A DNA stretch of 64,000 nucleotides from positions 1,736,001 to 1,800,000 of the forward strand of contig NZ_CP009831.1 of the NCBI RefSeq assembly GCF_000959525.1, given 5' to 3'. Shown in pieces: positions 17,771 through 26,814 of this stretch. Numbering within the stretch: the first letter of the stretch is position 1; each line of letters opens with the position of its first letter. The translations under genes were made by a program, and so were the position numbers. The notes below the pieces were generated by a model. The model saw only the letters and a list, made by a program, of their open reading frames with translations, had not been told where the DNA came from and made no database searches. Origin of the DNA: Burkholderia multivorans ATCC BAA-247. Lineage in GTDB: Bacteria > Pseudomonadota > Gammaproteobacteria > Burkholderiales > Burkholderiaceae.

Positions 17771-18910
17771 ATGACGGCAAATCAACCTTCACCCCCGAAG
17801 CTGCCCGGGCAGGTCGTGCTCGTGCTGCAGGGCGGCGGCGCGCTGGGCGCCTATCAACTCGGCGTGTTCGAAGCGATGGACGCGTCGGGCATCGAACCCG
17901 ACTGGGTGATCGGCACGTCGATCGGCGCGATCAACGCGGCGTTGATCGCGGGCAACCGGCGCGCGCAGCGTGCGCAACGGCTCGCCGAGTTCTGGCGCCG
18001 CGTGACGGAGCGCCCGGCCGCGTACGTGCCGGGCTTCCCGGCGAGCTGGGACAAGATCTGTTCGGAACTGGCCGTGATCGGCGCGGGCATCCCCGGCTTC
18101 TTCCGGCCGAATCCCGATGCGTGGCTGGGCCCGCTCGCGCACGTCGGCGTCGATCGCGCGTCGTACTACGTGGTCGAGCCGCTGCGCGACACGCTCGCGT
18201 CGCTGATCGATGCCGATCTGCTGAATGCCGGACGTCCGCGGCTGACGGTCGGCGCCGTGAACGCGTGCACCGGCGAGATGCGCTATTTCGACTCACGCGA
18301 CCAGCGACTCGGCATCGATCACGTGATGAGCTCGGGCGCGCTGCCGCCCGCGTTTCCGGCCGTGCGCATCGACGACGCGCCGTACTGGGACGGCGGCATC
18401 TATTCGAATACGCCGGTCGAGGTCGTACTCGACGATTCGCCGCGCCGCAGCTCGATCATCTTCTCCGTGCAGATGTGGAACCCGGTCGGCCCGGAGCCGC
18501 AAAGCATCTGGCAGGTATCGGAACGTCAGAAGGACATCCAGTACGCGAGCCGCACCGACAGCCATATCGCGCGCCAGCAGCAGATCCACCGGCTGCGCCA
18601 CGTGATCCGCGAACTCGTGATGCGGCTGCCGGAAGCGGAGCGCTCGTCGCCGGACGTGCAGGCGCTCGCCGCGTGGGGCTGCCAGACGACGATGCGCGTG
18701 ATCAAGCTCGCGGCGCCGCGGCTCGACGGCGACGACCAGTGGAAGGACATCGACTTCACGCCGTCCGGCATCGCGGCGCGCCGGCAGGCCGGCTTCGAAG
18801 CGGCGATGCAGGCGATCGCCGCACGGCCGTGGGAGATGCCGATGGATCCGACCGAAGGGCTGACCGTCTACAGCCCCGAAGAAAACCGCGTCGGCGAACG
18901 GCACGCCTAA
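17771..18910 (+). CDS. Patatin-like phospholipase family protein
   Basis: A 379-residue putative lipid acyl hydrolase with a Ser-Asp catalytic dyad. The oxyanion motif GGGALGAY is at 21-28, the nucleophile elbow GTSIG at 48-52 (Ser50), and the Asp motif DGG at 207-209. The remaining C-terminal 150 residues are helical and resemble the DUF3734-type extension that follows patatin domains in many Proteobacteria. No signal peptide is seen, so it probably acts in the cytoplasm. The ATG is preceded by GAGGCAAGCG. It sits 118 bases after the cupredoxin gene and may be separately transcribed. Confidence 0.87.
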   Translation: MTANQPSPPKLPGQVVLVLQGGGALGAYQLGVFEAMDASGIEPDWVIGTSIGAINAALIAGNRRAQRAQRLAEFWRRVTERPAAYVPGFPASWDKICSELAVIGAGIPGFFRPNPDAWLGPLAHVGVDRASYYVVEPLRDTLASLIDADLLNAGRPRLTVGAVNACTGEMRYFDSRDQRLGIDHVMSSGALPPAFPAVRIDDAPYWDGGIYSNTPVEVVLDDSPRRSSIIFSVQMWNPVGPEPQSIWQVSERQKDIQYASRTDSHIARQQQIHRLRHVIRELVMRLPEAERSSPDVQALAAWGCQTTMRVIKLAAPRLDGDDQWKDIDFTPSGIAARRQAGFEAAMQAIAARPWEMPMDPTEGLTVYSPEENRVGERHA

Positions 18911-18926
18911 GCGCGCAACGCCTGCG

Positions 18927-19805
18927 CTAGCCGAGCGCGAGCTGCAGAAAGTTGCGCACGACCGGCGACGGATCGTCGGCGCGCGACGCGACGCCGAGCC
19001 GCGCGCGCAGCGCGGCGTTCGCGATCGGACGATAGACGACGCCGGCAATCCGCACCTGCGTGATCGCGTCGGGGACCAGCGAGACGCCCAAGCCCGCGGC
19101 GACCAGCGTGACCGCAGACGCCATCTGCGGGGCCGGCTGCGCCATCCGCGGCTGGAACCCGGCCGCATTGCACGCGGCGACGATGTCGTCGAACAGCGTA
19201 CTCCCGGCCTCGCGCGGGACCTGCACGAACGACTCGTCGGCGAGCTCCGCGAGCGCGATCTGGCGCCGCCGCGCGAGCCGATGCGCGACCGGCAGCGCGA
19301 CGAACATCGGCTCCTCGTCCCACTCCGCGATGCGCAGCACGGGAGCGATCCGCTGCCGCGGCCGCACCAGCGCGACGTCGAGCCGCCCCGCTTCGAGCTC
19401 GGCGAGCAGCACGCCGGACGTCGCTTCGAGCAACGTGAGCTCGGCCTGCGGAAACGCTTCGCGGAAACGGCGCAGCAGATCCGACACCTTCGAATTGAAC
19501 GCAGCCGTCCCGGTGAAACCGACGCGCAGATGCCCGATTTCGCCGCGTGCGGCGCGTCTTGCCGCGCGCGATGCGCGTTCCGCGTCGTCGAGCACGCGGC
19601 GCGCCTCGTCGCGAAACACTTCGCCGGCCGTCGTCAGCTCGGCGCCGCGCGCGGTGCGCCTGAACAATTCGACGCCAAGCTCGTTCTCGAGCGCCTTGAT
19701 CTGCTGACTGAGCGGCGGCTGCCCGATTCCGAGCGTTTCCGCGGCCTTCGTGAAATTGGACGTGGCGGCCACGGCCAGAAAATAACGGAGATGCCGAAGT
19801 TCCAT
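18927..19805 (-). CDS. LysR family transcriptional regulator
   Basis: A 292-residue LysR regulator. The N-terminal winged helix-turn-helix is clear: MELRHLRYFLAVAATSNFTK, then ETLGIGQPPLSQQIKALE, followed by the linker helix and a periplasmic-binding-type effector domain (about 92-290). The LRHLRYF/PPLSQQIK style is that of the CatM/BenM group, which often senses aromatic or organic acids. The frame continues upstream, but ATG 19803-19805 gives the family N-terminus. It is divergent from an MFS transporter, its likely target, across 147 bases. Confidence 0.88.
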   Translation of the reverse strand: MELRHLRYFLAVAATSNFTKAAETLGIGQPPLSQQIKALENELGVELFRRTARGAELTTAGEVFRDEARRVLDDAERASRAARRAARGEIGHLRVGFTGTAAFNSKVSDLLRRFREAFPQAELTLLEATSGVLLAELEAGRLDVALVRPRQRIAPVLRIAEWDEEPMFVALPVAHRLARRRQIALAELADESFVQVPREAGSTLFDDIVAACNAAGFQPRMAQPAPQMASAVTLVAAGLGVSLVPDAITQVRIAGVVYRPIANAALRARLGVASRADDPSPVVRNFLQLALG

Positions 19806-19952
19806 GCGTTGCGTCCTGCGCCCGTGGCGGAGATGCCGATTGGCACGCCGCCGCCAGTGGAAAAACATATGGCTGCGGTTCTTTTCATATATTGGACATA
19901 TGTTCCGGTGCGCGCAAGAATACACGCATTCCCTGCCACATCGGACCTGTCC

Positions 19953-21197
19953 ATGTCTTCGTCCACGATTGCGTCGTCTGCGCACGGCGCGTCGAAAGTC
20001 GCACCCGACGCGCTTCCGGCCGGCGTGTCGCCACGCTCGGCCGCATACAAGCGCATCGCATTTGCGCTGTTTCTTGCCGGCTTCTCCACGTTTTCGCTGC
20101 TGTATTGCGTACAGCCTCTGCTGCCCGCATTCGCGCGCGAATTCGGCCTCGGCGCGGCGTCCAGTTCACTCTCGCTGTCGCTGTCGACCGGCGCGCTCGC
20201 GGTGTCGATCCTCTGCGCGGGCGCCTTGTCCGAGCGGTTCGGCCGCCGCGGGCTGATGTTCGCGTCGATGACGCTCGCGGCCGCGTTCAACCTGCTCGCG
20301 GCGCTCGCGCCCAACTGGCAGCTGCTGCTCGTGTGGCGCGCACTCGAAGGGTTCGCGCTCGGCGGCGTGCCGGCCGTCGCAATGGCCTATCTGGCCGAGG
20401 AAATCGCGGCCGAAGGGCTCGGTTTCTCGATGGGTCTGTACGTCGGCGGCACTGCGTTCGGCGGCATGATCGGGCGAATCGGGATGAGCGCGCTCGAGGA
20501 ATATTTTTCGTGGCGCACCGCGATGCTGACGATCGGCATCGTCGACCTGATCGCCGCGGTCGCGTTCGTGCTGCTGCTGCCGCCGTCGCGGCGCTTCGTG
20601 AAGCGCACCGACCTGACGCTGCGTCATCATCTGCGGCTCTGGCATGCGCAGCTGCGCCACGCGCGACTGCCGTTCGTGTTCGCGATCGGCTTTCTCGTGA
20701 TGGGCGCCTTCGTGACCGTGTACAACTACGCCGGCTTCCGCCTGATGGCCGCGCCGTTCAACCTCCGTCCGGCCGTATGCGGGCTGATTTTCGGCGCGTA
20801 TCTGTTCGGGATGGTGTCGTCGTCGACGGCCGGCGCGCTCGCCGACCGGCTCGGCCGCGCACCGGTGCTGACGAGCGGCATTCTCGTGTTTGCCGCGGGC
20901 CTCGCGCTGACGCTTTCGCATTCGCTCGTCGCGATCGTCGTCGGGATCGTGCTCGTCACGATCGGCTTTTTCGTCGCGCATTCGGTCGCGAGCGGCTGGG
21001 TCGGCTATCTTGCCGGTCCGGCAAAGGGGCACGCGGCATCGCTGTACCTGCTCGCCTACTACGTCGGCTCCAGCGTGCTCGGCTCGCTCGGCGGCACGTT
21101 CTGGCAACGCGGCGCGTGGACGAGCGTCGCCGCTTACGTCGCGGTGCTGCTCGTGCTCGGGTTGCTCGCCGCGCGGCGCCTCACGCGCGGTAAGTAA
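19953..21197 (+). CDS. MFS transporter (YnfM/drug-efflux-like, 12 membrane segments)
   Basis: A 414-residue inner-membrane transporter. About 12 hydrophobic segments are visible, with the MFS loop 2-3 motif GALSERFGRRGLMFAS and a matching ADRLGRAP in the second half. LLYCVQPLLPAFAREFGL in the first segment is typical of the YnfM-like subgroup. The ATG at 19953 follows a 147-base region shared with the divergent LysR gene. The upstream open frame is not supported by ribosome sites. Efflux of a small organic compound under LysR control is the likely role; the substrate is not evident. Confidence 0.87.
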   Translation: MSSSTIASSAHGASKVAPDALPAGVSPRSAAYKRIAFALFLAGFSTFSLLYCVQPLLPAFAREFGLGAASSSLSLSLSTGALAVSILCAGALSERFGRRGLMFASMTLAAAFNLLAALAPNWQLLLVWRALEGFALGGVPAVAMAYLAEEIAAEGLGFSMGLYVGGTAFGGMIGRIGMSALEEYFSWRTAMLTIGIVDLIAAVAFVLLLPPSRRFVKRTDLTLRHHLRLWHAQLRHARLPFVFAIGFLVMGAFVTVYNYAGFRLMAAPFNLRPAVCGLIFGAYLFGMVSSSTAGALADRLGRAPVLTSGILVFAAGLALTLSHSLVAIVVGIVLVTIGFFVAHSVASGWVGYLAGPAKGHAASLYLLAYYVGSSVLGSLGGTFWQRGAWTSVAAYVAVLLVLGLLAARRLTRGK

Positions 21198-21286
21198 CGT
21201 CGAGTTGGAGAAACGGGCCCACATCGCAGCGATTTGACCCTCGCGACGCGCGGCCTATCAACCCCATTGAGACCAGTGCTTTCAAA

Positions 21287-21308
21287 TATATCGGGAAAAT
21301 CCGATATA
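21287..21308. promoter_or_regulatory. Inverted repeat, candidate ArsR-family operator
   Basis: A perfect repeat TATATCGG (21287-21294) and CCGATATA (21301-21308) separated by six bases. It lies 52 bases before the ArsR-type regulator gene, the position and size of a typical ArsR operator. Autorepression of the regulator and the downstream oxidoreductase is inferred. Confidence 0.55.
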
Positions 21309-21360
21309 AGATTCGGCCATTGACGATATCCGTTGCCCTTCGATCGCCACCTGCCGATCC

Positions 21361-21669
21361 ATGCCGACCGAACCCGACATCGACGCGATCCTGAAAGCGC
21401 TCGCGAATCCCGTGCGCCGTGAAATCCTCGTATGGCTGAAAACGCCGGACGTGCATTTCCCGGATCAGACGCTGCCGTACCACCACGGCGTATGCGCCGG
21501 GCAAATCGACGCGCGCTGCGGGCTGTCGCAGTCGACCGTCTCCGCGCATCTCGCGACGCTGCAGCGCGCGGGGCTCGTGACGTCGACGCGGGTCGGCCAG
21601 TGGGCGTTCTTCAAGCGCAACGAGGCCGTCATCGACACGTTTCTCGACGCACTGCGCCGAGAACTCTGA
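21361..21669 (+). CDS. ArsR family transcriptional regulator
   Basis: A 102-residue winged-helix repressor. ILKALANPVRREILVWLK marks the N-terminal helix, and DARCGLSQSTVSAHLATLQ the recognition helix, followed by the wing. The usual ArsR metal box ELCVCDL is absent; Cys residues occur only in the segment VCAGQIDARCGL, so metal sensing is doubtful and a redox or electrophile signal is possible. The gene is 80 bases upstream of an Old Yellow Enzyme gene, a pairing seen with reactive-electrophile-responsive repressors. A palindrome sits in its promoter. Confidence 0.88.
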   Translation: MPTEPDIDAILKALANPVRREILVWLKTPDVHFPDQTLPYHHGVCAGQIDARCGLSQSTVSAHLATLQRAGLVTSTRVGQWAFFKRNEAVIDTFLDALRREL

Positions 21670-21749
21670 CCATCCGGCCGAATCGGCCATGCGGGCCCGC
21701 GCCGCGCGACGCGCACGCCGATCCCGCCCTTCGTGAAGAGGTAATCCGT

Positions 21750-22811
21750 ATGCCTACGCTGTTCGACCCCGTTACCCTCGGCGACCTGAAGCTGCCGAAC
21801 CGCATCGTGATGGCACCGCTGACGCGCAGCCGCGCCGGCGACACGCGCATCCCGAACGACCTGATGGCGCGCTACTACGCCGAACGTGCGTCGGCGGGCC
21901 TGATCATCAGCGAGGCGACGTCGGTCACGCCGCAAGGCGTCGGCTATGCGGGCACGCCCGGCATCTGGTCGGACGAGCAGGTCGAAGGCTGGAAGCGCGT
22001 GACGCAGGCCGTCCATCGCGCGGGCGGCCGCATCGTGCTGCAGCTCTGGCACGTCGGCCGGATCTCCGATCCGATGTTCCTGAACGGCGATCTGCCGGTC
22101 GCGCCGAGCGCGATCGCGGCGGGCGGCCACGTGAGCCTCGTGCGTCCGCAGCGGCCGTTCGTGACGCCGCGCGCGCTCGAACTCGACGAGATCCCCGGCA
22201 TCGTCGCGGCCTACCGCAAGGGCGCCGAAAACGCGAAGGCGGCCGGCTTCGACGGCGTCGAGATCCACGGCGCGAACGGCTATCTGCTCGACCAGTTCCT
22301 GCAGGACAGCACGAACCGCCGTACCGACGCATACGGCGGCCCGATCGAAAACCGCGCGCGGCTGCTGCTGGAAGTCGTCGACGCGGCGATCGACGTGTGG
22401 GGCGCCGGGCGTGTCGGCGTGCACCTCGCGCCGCGCGGCGATGCGCACACGATGGGCGATTCCGACCCGGCCGCGACGTTCGGCTATGTGGCGCGCGAAC
22501 TCGGCCGCCGCCGCATCGCGTTCATCTTCACGCGCGAGTCGTACAGCGGCGACCACCTGAGCCCGCAGTTGAAAGAGGCGTTCGGCGGCCCGCTGATCGC
22601 GAACGAGCAGTTCACGTTCGACAGCGCGCAGGCCGCACTCGCGCGCGGCGACGCCGACGCGATCGCATGGGGCAAGCTGTTCATCGCGAATCCGGACCTG
22701 CCGCGCCGCCTCGAACTCGGCGCGCCGCTGAACCAGCCGGTGCCGGAAACCTTCTACGCGGAAGGCGAGACGGGCTACATCGACTATCCGGCGCTCAGCG
22801 ACGCCGCCTGA
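21750..22811 (+). CDS. Old Yellow Enzyme family NADH:flavin oxidoreductase (NemA-like)
   Basis: An FMN-dependent ene-reductase of 353 residues that reduces activated double bonds, nitro groups or similar electrophiles using NAD(P)H. The barrel begins LFDPVTLGDLKLPNRIVMAP; the substrate-binding pair is HGANGYL (His173, Asn176), followed by the family signature DQFLQDSTNRRTDAYGG and, near the C-terminus, WGKLFIANPDLP. A GAAGAGG ribosome site precedes the ATG at 21750. It follows the ArsR-type gene and is probably under its control. The physiological substrate cannot be told from sequence. Confidence 0.93.
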   Translation: MPTLFDPVTLGDLKLPNRIVMAPLTRSRAGDTRIPNDLMARYYAERASAGLIISEATSVTPQGVGYAGTPGIWSDEQVEGWKRVTQAVHRAGGRIVLQLWHVGRISDPMFLNGDLPVAPSAIAAGGHVSLVRPQRPFVTPRALELDEIPGIVAAYRKGAENAKAAGFDGVEIHGANGYLLDQFLQDSTNRRTDAYGGPIENRARLLLEVVDAAIDVWGAGRVGVHLAPRGDAHTMGDSDPAATFGYVARELGRRRIAFIFTRESYSGDHLSPQLKEAFGGPLIANEQFTFDSAQAALARGDADAIAWGKLFIANPDLPRRLELGAPLNQPVPETFYAEGETGYIDYPALSDAA

Positions 22812-22829
22812 GCGTCGTCCTTCGCGTGT

Positions 22830-23363
22830 TCACGCGCGCACGTCCGCGCGCATGAACACGCGCTGCGTCTCGTCGAGGCCGCGCGCGACGTGATGCGCGC
22901 GGATCGCGCGCAGCGTGTCGTCGAGCGTCGCGTCGTCGAGCACGCGAAAGCCGAGCCGCGCGTAATACGGCGCATTCCACGGCACGTCGCGAAACGTCGA
23001 CAGCACGATCTGCGCGATCGCCTGTTGCGCCGCGCACGCCATTACGTGCTTGATCAGCCGCGCGCCGATCCGCCGCCCGGCGTGGGACGGCGCGACGTCC
23101 AGTTCCTCCAGATAGAGCCGCTGCGCATCGAGCAGCCGATAGAACGCGAAGCCGACGCAGGTGTGCTGCGCGTCCGTGTCGACCGCGACGTACGCGTGCC
23201 CGGCATCGATTCGCGCGAGCACGTCCGCTGCGTCGGTCGCGCCGCCGTCCGCGATGCCGTGCATGCCGAGCGCGCGAAAACGGTGCGCGGCGGCAATCTC
23301 GACGGCGGCCATCGCAGGGGCGTCTTCGCGGGTGGCGGGTCGAATGCGGATCGAATCGGTCAT
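22830..23363 (-). CDS. GNAT family N-acetyltransferase
   Basis: A 177-residue acetyl-CoA-dependent acyltransferase. It shows IRIRPATREDAPAMAAVE at the N-terminus, the beta4-strand segment LYLEELDVAPSHAGRRIGAR with the acetyl-CoA loop GRRIGARLI, and the closing NAPYYARLGFRVLD. The acceptor is unknown. The ATG at 23361-23363 leaves 74 bases to the divergent LysE-type exporter gene, so the two might share a control region. The 3' end is convergent with the Old Yellow Enzyme gene with only 18 bases between. Confidence 0.88.
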   Translation of the reverse strand: MTDSIRIRPATREDAPAMAAVEIAAAHRFRALGMHGIADGGATDAADVLARIDAGHAYVAVDTDAQHTCVGFAFYRLLDAQRLYLEELDVAPSHAGRRIGARLIKHVMACAAQQAIAQIVLSTFRDVPWNAPYYARLGFRVLDDATLDDTLRAIRAHHVARGLDETQRVFMRADVRA

Positions 23364-23437
23364 TGCGGCAGTACACGGTCTGGAACGCCCGTCACTATAA
23401 TCGAACGTTCCGAATGCGTTCGTCCCCGAGGTTCGCC

Positions 23438-24049
23438 ATGTCGCTGTCCGCGCTTGCCGTCTTTGCCTTCGCACTGCTCGTCACCGCCGGCACGCCCGGC
23501 CCCAGCGTCGCCGCGCTCGTCGCGCGCGTGCTGACGAACGGCGTGCGCGACGTGCTGCCGTTTCTCGCCGCGATGTGGATCGGCGAAGCGCTGTGGCTGA
23601 CGCTCGCGGTCGCCGGGCTGTCCGCATTCGCGCGCACGTTCGAGACGGGGCTGCTCGTGCTGAAGTTCGCGGGCGTCGCCTACCTGCTGTTTCTTGCGTG
23701 GAAGATGTGGAGCGCACCGACCGACGGCGGTGCCGACGAGCTGCCGCGCGGACAGTCGCCGGTACGGATGTTCGTCGCCGGCGCGCTGGTCACGCTCGGC
23801 AACCCGAAGATCATGCTGTTCTATCTCGCGCTGCTGCCGACGATCGTCGATCTGACGCACGTCGGCGTCGTCGCGTGGGCGGAACTGGTCGGCACGATGC
23901 TCGCGGTCCTGATCTTCGCCGACTGCTTCTGGTCGCTGCTGGCGATGCGCGCGCGGTCGTTCCTGACGTCCGCGCGTGCGAAACGGATCGCGAACCGCAC
24001 GAGCGCGACCGCGATGGCCGGTGCGGCGGTCGCGATCGCGACGCGCTGA
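23438..24049 (+). CDS. LysE/RhtB family amino-acid exporter
   Basis: A 203-residue inner-membrane exporter. The N-terminal membrane segment contains the family signature TAGTPGPSVAALVARVLTNG, and VTLGNPKIMLFYLALLP in the middle is the second LysE/RhtB hallmark. Around six membrane segments are visible. Such proteins export amino acids or homoserine lactones; which one is not clear here. The ATG at 23438 lies downstream of a weak GAGG ribosome site; an in-frame start 25 codons earlier has less support. Confidence 0.9.
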   Translation: MSLSALAVFAFALLVTAGTPGPSVAALVARVLTNGVRDVLPFLAAMWIGEALWLTLAVAGLSAFARTFETGLLVLKFAGVAYLLFLAWKMWSAPTDGGADELPRGQSPVRMFVAGALVTLGNPKIMLFYLALLPTIVDLTHVGVVAWAELVGTMLAVLIFADCFWSLLAMRARSFLTSARAKRIANRTSATAMAGAAVAIATR

Positions 24050-24062
24050 CGCCCTTGCCCAT

Positions 24063-24102
24063 CCGCGGCGCGCGCACGAACGCGCGTCGCCATGCGCCGC
24101 GG
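24063..24102. terminator. Hairpin between convergent lysE-type and yeeE-type genes
   Basis: A 9-bp perfect stem, CCGCGGCGC (24063-24071) with GCGCCGCGG (24094-24102), lies between two convergent stops. The loop is itself GC-rich and can extend the structure. There is no T-run, so termination in either direction is only likely. Confidence 0.45.
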
Positions 24103-24133
24103 GAGTGCGCGCCCGGCGGGACGCGCGACGCGT

Positions 24134-25351
24134 TCAGCAGCCCGACGCGCGCGGCACGCGCTCCACCTCGAGCCCGAACCACGGCCGCACACGCGTGCCG
24201 ATCACGTTGCCGGCAAACGCGGCGACGAGCCACAGCCAGCCGTGCAGGCTGCCCGACACGATCCCGCTGAAATACGCGCCGATATTGCAGCCGTACGCCA
24301 GCCGCGCGCCGTAGCCGAGCAGCAGCCCGCCGACGACGGCCGCCGCGAGCGAGCGCAGCGGCACGCGCCACACCGGCGCATAGCGTCCGGCGAGCGACGC
24401 GGCGAACATCGCGCCGATCACGATGCCGATGTCCATCATCGACGTCACGTCGCGCGTGACTGGCGCGGCGAGCGCGGCCGCGTTCGCTTTCGCGGTCCAG
24501 TACGGCCAGCTTGCGACGTCGACGCCGAGCGCCGCGGCAACCTTGGCGCCCCACAGCGCGAACGCGGACGTGACGCCCCACGGCCGGCCGGACAGCGCGA
24601 GCGTCGCGAAGTTGAGCACCGCGAGCGCGATCGCGCCGCCGATCAGCGGCCACGGCCCGTAGAGCCAGCGCGCGGATGCATTGGCGCGCAGTTCCGGCGC
24701 GACGAGCCGCCCGTGGCGCCGCTTTTCGACGACGACCGTGAGCGCCGCAATCGCCGCGAACAACAGCCAGCTGCCCGCGAGCGCCGGCAGCGCGCCGAAC
24801 GACTTGACGACCGAAACCGGCGGCAGCGACGGCAGCGCGGTCCAGAACGGCATATGCGCGGTCGCGATCACCGAGCCGGCGACGAACGCGGCGAGCGTGA
24901 CGAGCATCCGCGTCGAACCGCCGCCGACCGTATACAGCGTGCCGGACGCACACCCGCCGCCGAGCTGCATCCCGATCCCGAACAGGAACGCGCCGACGAC
25001 GACCGACGTCCCCGCGGGCGACACGAGCCCCGTCACCGGCTTGCCGAACAGCGTGCCGGCCGCGAGCGCCGGAAAGAACAGCGCGGTGCCGATCGCGAGC
25101 ATCACCATCTGCGCGCGCAGGCCGGCGCCGCGACCGTCGGCGATGAAGACGCGCCATGCGGACGTGAAGCCGAACGCCGCGTGATACAGCGTGACGCCGA
25201 GCAGCGCGCCGACGACGAACAGTGCGGCGATCCGCGCGTCCGCCACGCGCGCAAGATAGGTTGTACCGACAACGATCGCGATCGCCGCGACCGCGAGCGA
25301 TTTCGCATTGACGTCCGCGCGACGCGGCATGGACGATGCCAAATCCGACAT
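24134..25351 (-). CDS. YeeE/YedE family sulfur-compound transporter (TsuA-like)
   Basis: A 405-residue polytopic inner-membrane protein that probably imports thiosulfate or another sulfur compound. The two family half-motifs each carry a conserved Cys: GIGMQLGGGCASGTLYT in the first half and RLAYGCNIGAYFSGIVSG in the second, the residues thought to relay sulfur in TsuA. Around ten membrane segments are visible. The start at 25351 is chosen over one 14 codons upstream because GGGGAGA (25356-25362) is spaced for it. No TsuB/sulfurtransferase partner is adjacent. Confidence 0.88.
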   Translation of the reverse strand: MSDLASSMPRRADVNAKSLAVAAIAIVVGTTYLARVADARIAALFVVGALLGVTLYHAAFGFTSAWRVFIADGRGAGLRAQMVMLAIGTALFFPALAAGTLFGKPVTGLVSPAGTSVVVGAFLFGIGMQLGGGCASGTLYTVGGGSTRMLVTLAAFVAGSVIATAHMPFWTALPSLPPVSVVKSFGALPALAGSWLLFAAIAALTVVVEKRRHGRLVAPELRANASARWLYGPWPLIGGAIALAVLNFATLALSGRPWGVTSAFALWGAKVAAALGVDVASWPYWTAKANAAALAAPVTRDVTSMMDIGIVIGAMFAASLAGRYAPVWRVPLRSLAAAVVGGLLLGYGARLAYGCNIGAYFSGIVSGSLHGWLWLVAAFAGNVIGTRVRPWFGLEVERVPRASGC

Positions 25352-25466
25352 GACTTCTCCCCTGTGAAGCGCTTGAATACGCAAAACCGCCATTTTCGCG
25401 CGTTTGCGCGCACTTCGCAGGGGGCCGGAACGACGCGCGTTGCATGGGCGACCGCGCGTCGGCGAT

Positions 25467-26672
25467 TCAGAAATTCACCCGGATCCCGCCCATGACCGCC
25501 AGTTGCCGGTTCGAATTGCTGTTCGCGAGTACCGGAATCTGCGCGTTGTTCACCGGCTGCCCGTTCGCGTCGGTGCCGAGGCCGGTGCCGCTCGCGAGCT
25601 GGCCGATAGCGACTGCATACAGCGCGGTCCGCTTCGACAGGCTGTAGTTCGCGCCGACGTTGAGCTGATGGAAGCGCGTCGTGCCGCGCGTGTCGGTATG
25701 CGCGGCATTGAAGAGGTACGCGATGCCGCCCTGCAGCGCCGGCGTGAACAGATACGTGACGTTCAGCTCGCCGATGTCGAACGTGAACGCATGCGGCCGC
25801 GGCTGCGCGGCCGTCGTCAGATACCGGCTGTCGTCGAGCCGCGTATGCGTATAGGTCAGCGCGATCGTCGCCGCGCCGAGCGTCAACGAACCGCCCGCGC
25901 CGAACGCGCGCATCGAACGGGCGTCCTGCAGCAGGCACAACATCGCGCCCGGGTTGCTGCATGCGAAATCGCCGATATAGCCGTTCGCGCCGCCGAGCGC
26001 CGCATCGAGCGGCTGCCGCAGGTTCAGATAGCCGACCGACAGCGCGACGGGCGCGCGGCTGTACGTCGCGGCGAGCGCATAGCCGCGCTTCGCGGCGAAA
26101 TCGCCGGCCTGCCCGCCGAAGCTGAACGTACCGCCGAACGTCAGCCCGCGAAAATCGGCGCTCGTGAACTTCACCGCGTTGTTGAAGTTGAAGGCGGCGT
26201 TCAGGTTGTCGACGTCGCCGAGATGCGACCCGTACGGCGTCGCCCAGTTGTTGCTCGACACGTACGCGCCGAGCATGTCGGTATACGAGTCGTACTGGCG
26301 GCCGAGCCCGAGCGTGCCGATCCCGTCCTGCCGCAGCCCGGCCCATGCCTGGCGGCTGAAGGCGGTGCCGCCCTGCAGCGCCTGCCCGTTCGCGGACAGG
26401 AACTGCTGTTCGAGCGTGAATACCGCGTCGAGGCCGCCGCCGAGCGGCTCGGCGCCCTGCAACCCGAAGCGCGACGGCACGAGATTGCCGCCGCCCATCT
26501 GCCACGCATGACCGCCGCCCGTGCTGCCGTCGGCGCGCGTGAACTGCTGGTTCGTCGAATAGAGAATGCCGGTATCCACGGTGCCGTACAGCGTCACGCT
26601 GCCCGAGGTCTGCGCGTGCGCATGCGAGCAGCCGAGCGCGGCAACGGCCGCGGCGAGTCGTCCGATCTTCAT
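25467..26672 (-). CDS. Gram-negative general porin
   Basis: A 401-residue outer-membrane porin of the beta-proteobacterial OmpC-like type. It has a signal peptide ending in HAHA (about 20 residues), then SSVTLYG-type opening (SGSVTLYGTVDTGILYST), a constriction-region strand VFTLEQQF, LGLGRQYDSY, and a C-terminal strand ending in Phe (VMGGIRVNF), the assembly signal. It is 142 bases downstream of the AraC regulator gene and has its own promoter region, which contains one of four copies of a shared motif (26763-26779). Confidence 0.92.
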   Translation of the reverse strand: MKIGRLAAAVAALGCSHAHAQTSGSVTLYGTVDTGILYSTNQQFTRADGSTGGGHAWQMGGGNLVPSRFGLQGAEPLGGGLDAVFTLEQQFLSANGQALQGGTAFSRQAWAGLRQDGIGTLGLGRQYDSYTDMLGAYVSSNNWATPYGSHLGDVDNLNAAFNFNNAVKFTSADFRGLTFGGTFSFGGQAGDFAAKRGYALAATYSRAPVALSVGYLNLRQPLDAALGGANGYIGDFACSNPGAMLCLLQDARSMRAFGAGGSLTLGAATIALTYTHTRLDDSRYLTTAAQPRPHAFTFDIGELNVTYLFTPALQGGIAYLFNAAHTDTRGTTRFHQLNVGANYSLSKRTALYAVAIGQLASGTGLGTDANGQPVNNAQIPVLANSNSNRQLAVMGGIRVNF

Positions 26673-26762
26673 GTCCCGTCCCTCTGATGGAGTCGATCCG
26701 GACTCCGGATCGATTGCGTTGTCGATGTGACGGGACTCTATCCAGCGAAAATTCGCGACCTC

Positions 26763-26779
26763 TATCGCAAATCGGCAAA
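26763..26779 (-). promoter_or_regulatory. Shared catabolic-locus motif, copy A (upstream of porin)
   Basis: Read on the minus strand this is TTTGCCGATTTGCGATA, about 90 bases before the porin ATG. The core TTGCCGATTT recurs in front of three other genes of this locus (30097, 34081 and, with two changes, 33147). The half-sites TTTGCC and TTTGCG, eight bases apart, resemble the direct repeats bound by AraC-type proteins. Confidence 0.6.
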
Positions 26780-26814
26780 CCGTCGCGTGCGCGACGGACG
26801 ACGCGCGGCGCGCA

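Noticed and set aside
19868-19902. Two CATATG palindromes between the LysR and MFS genes
   Set aside because: Six-base palindromes are too short to call an operator; no longer symmetry joins them.
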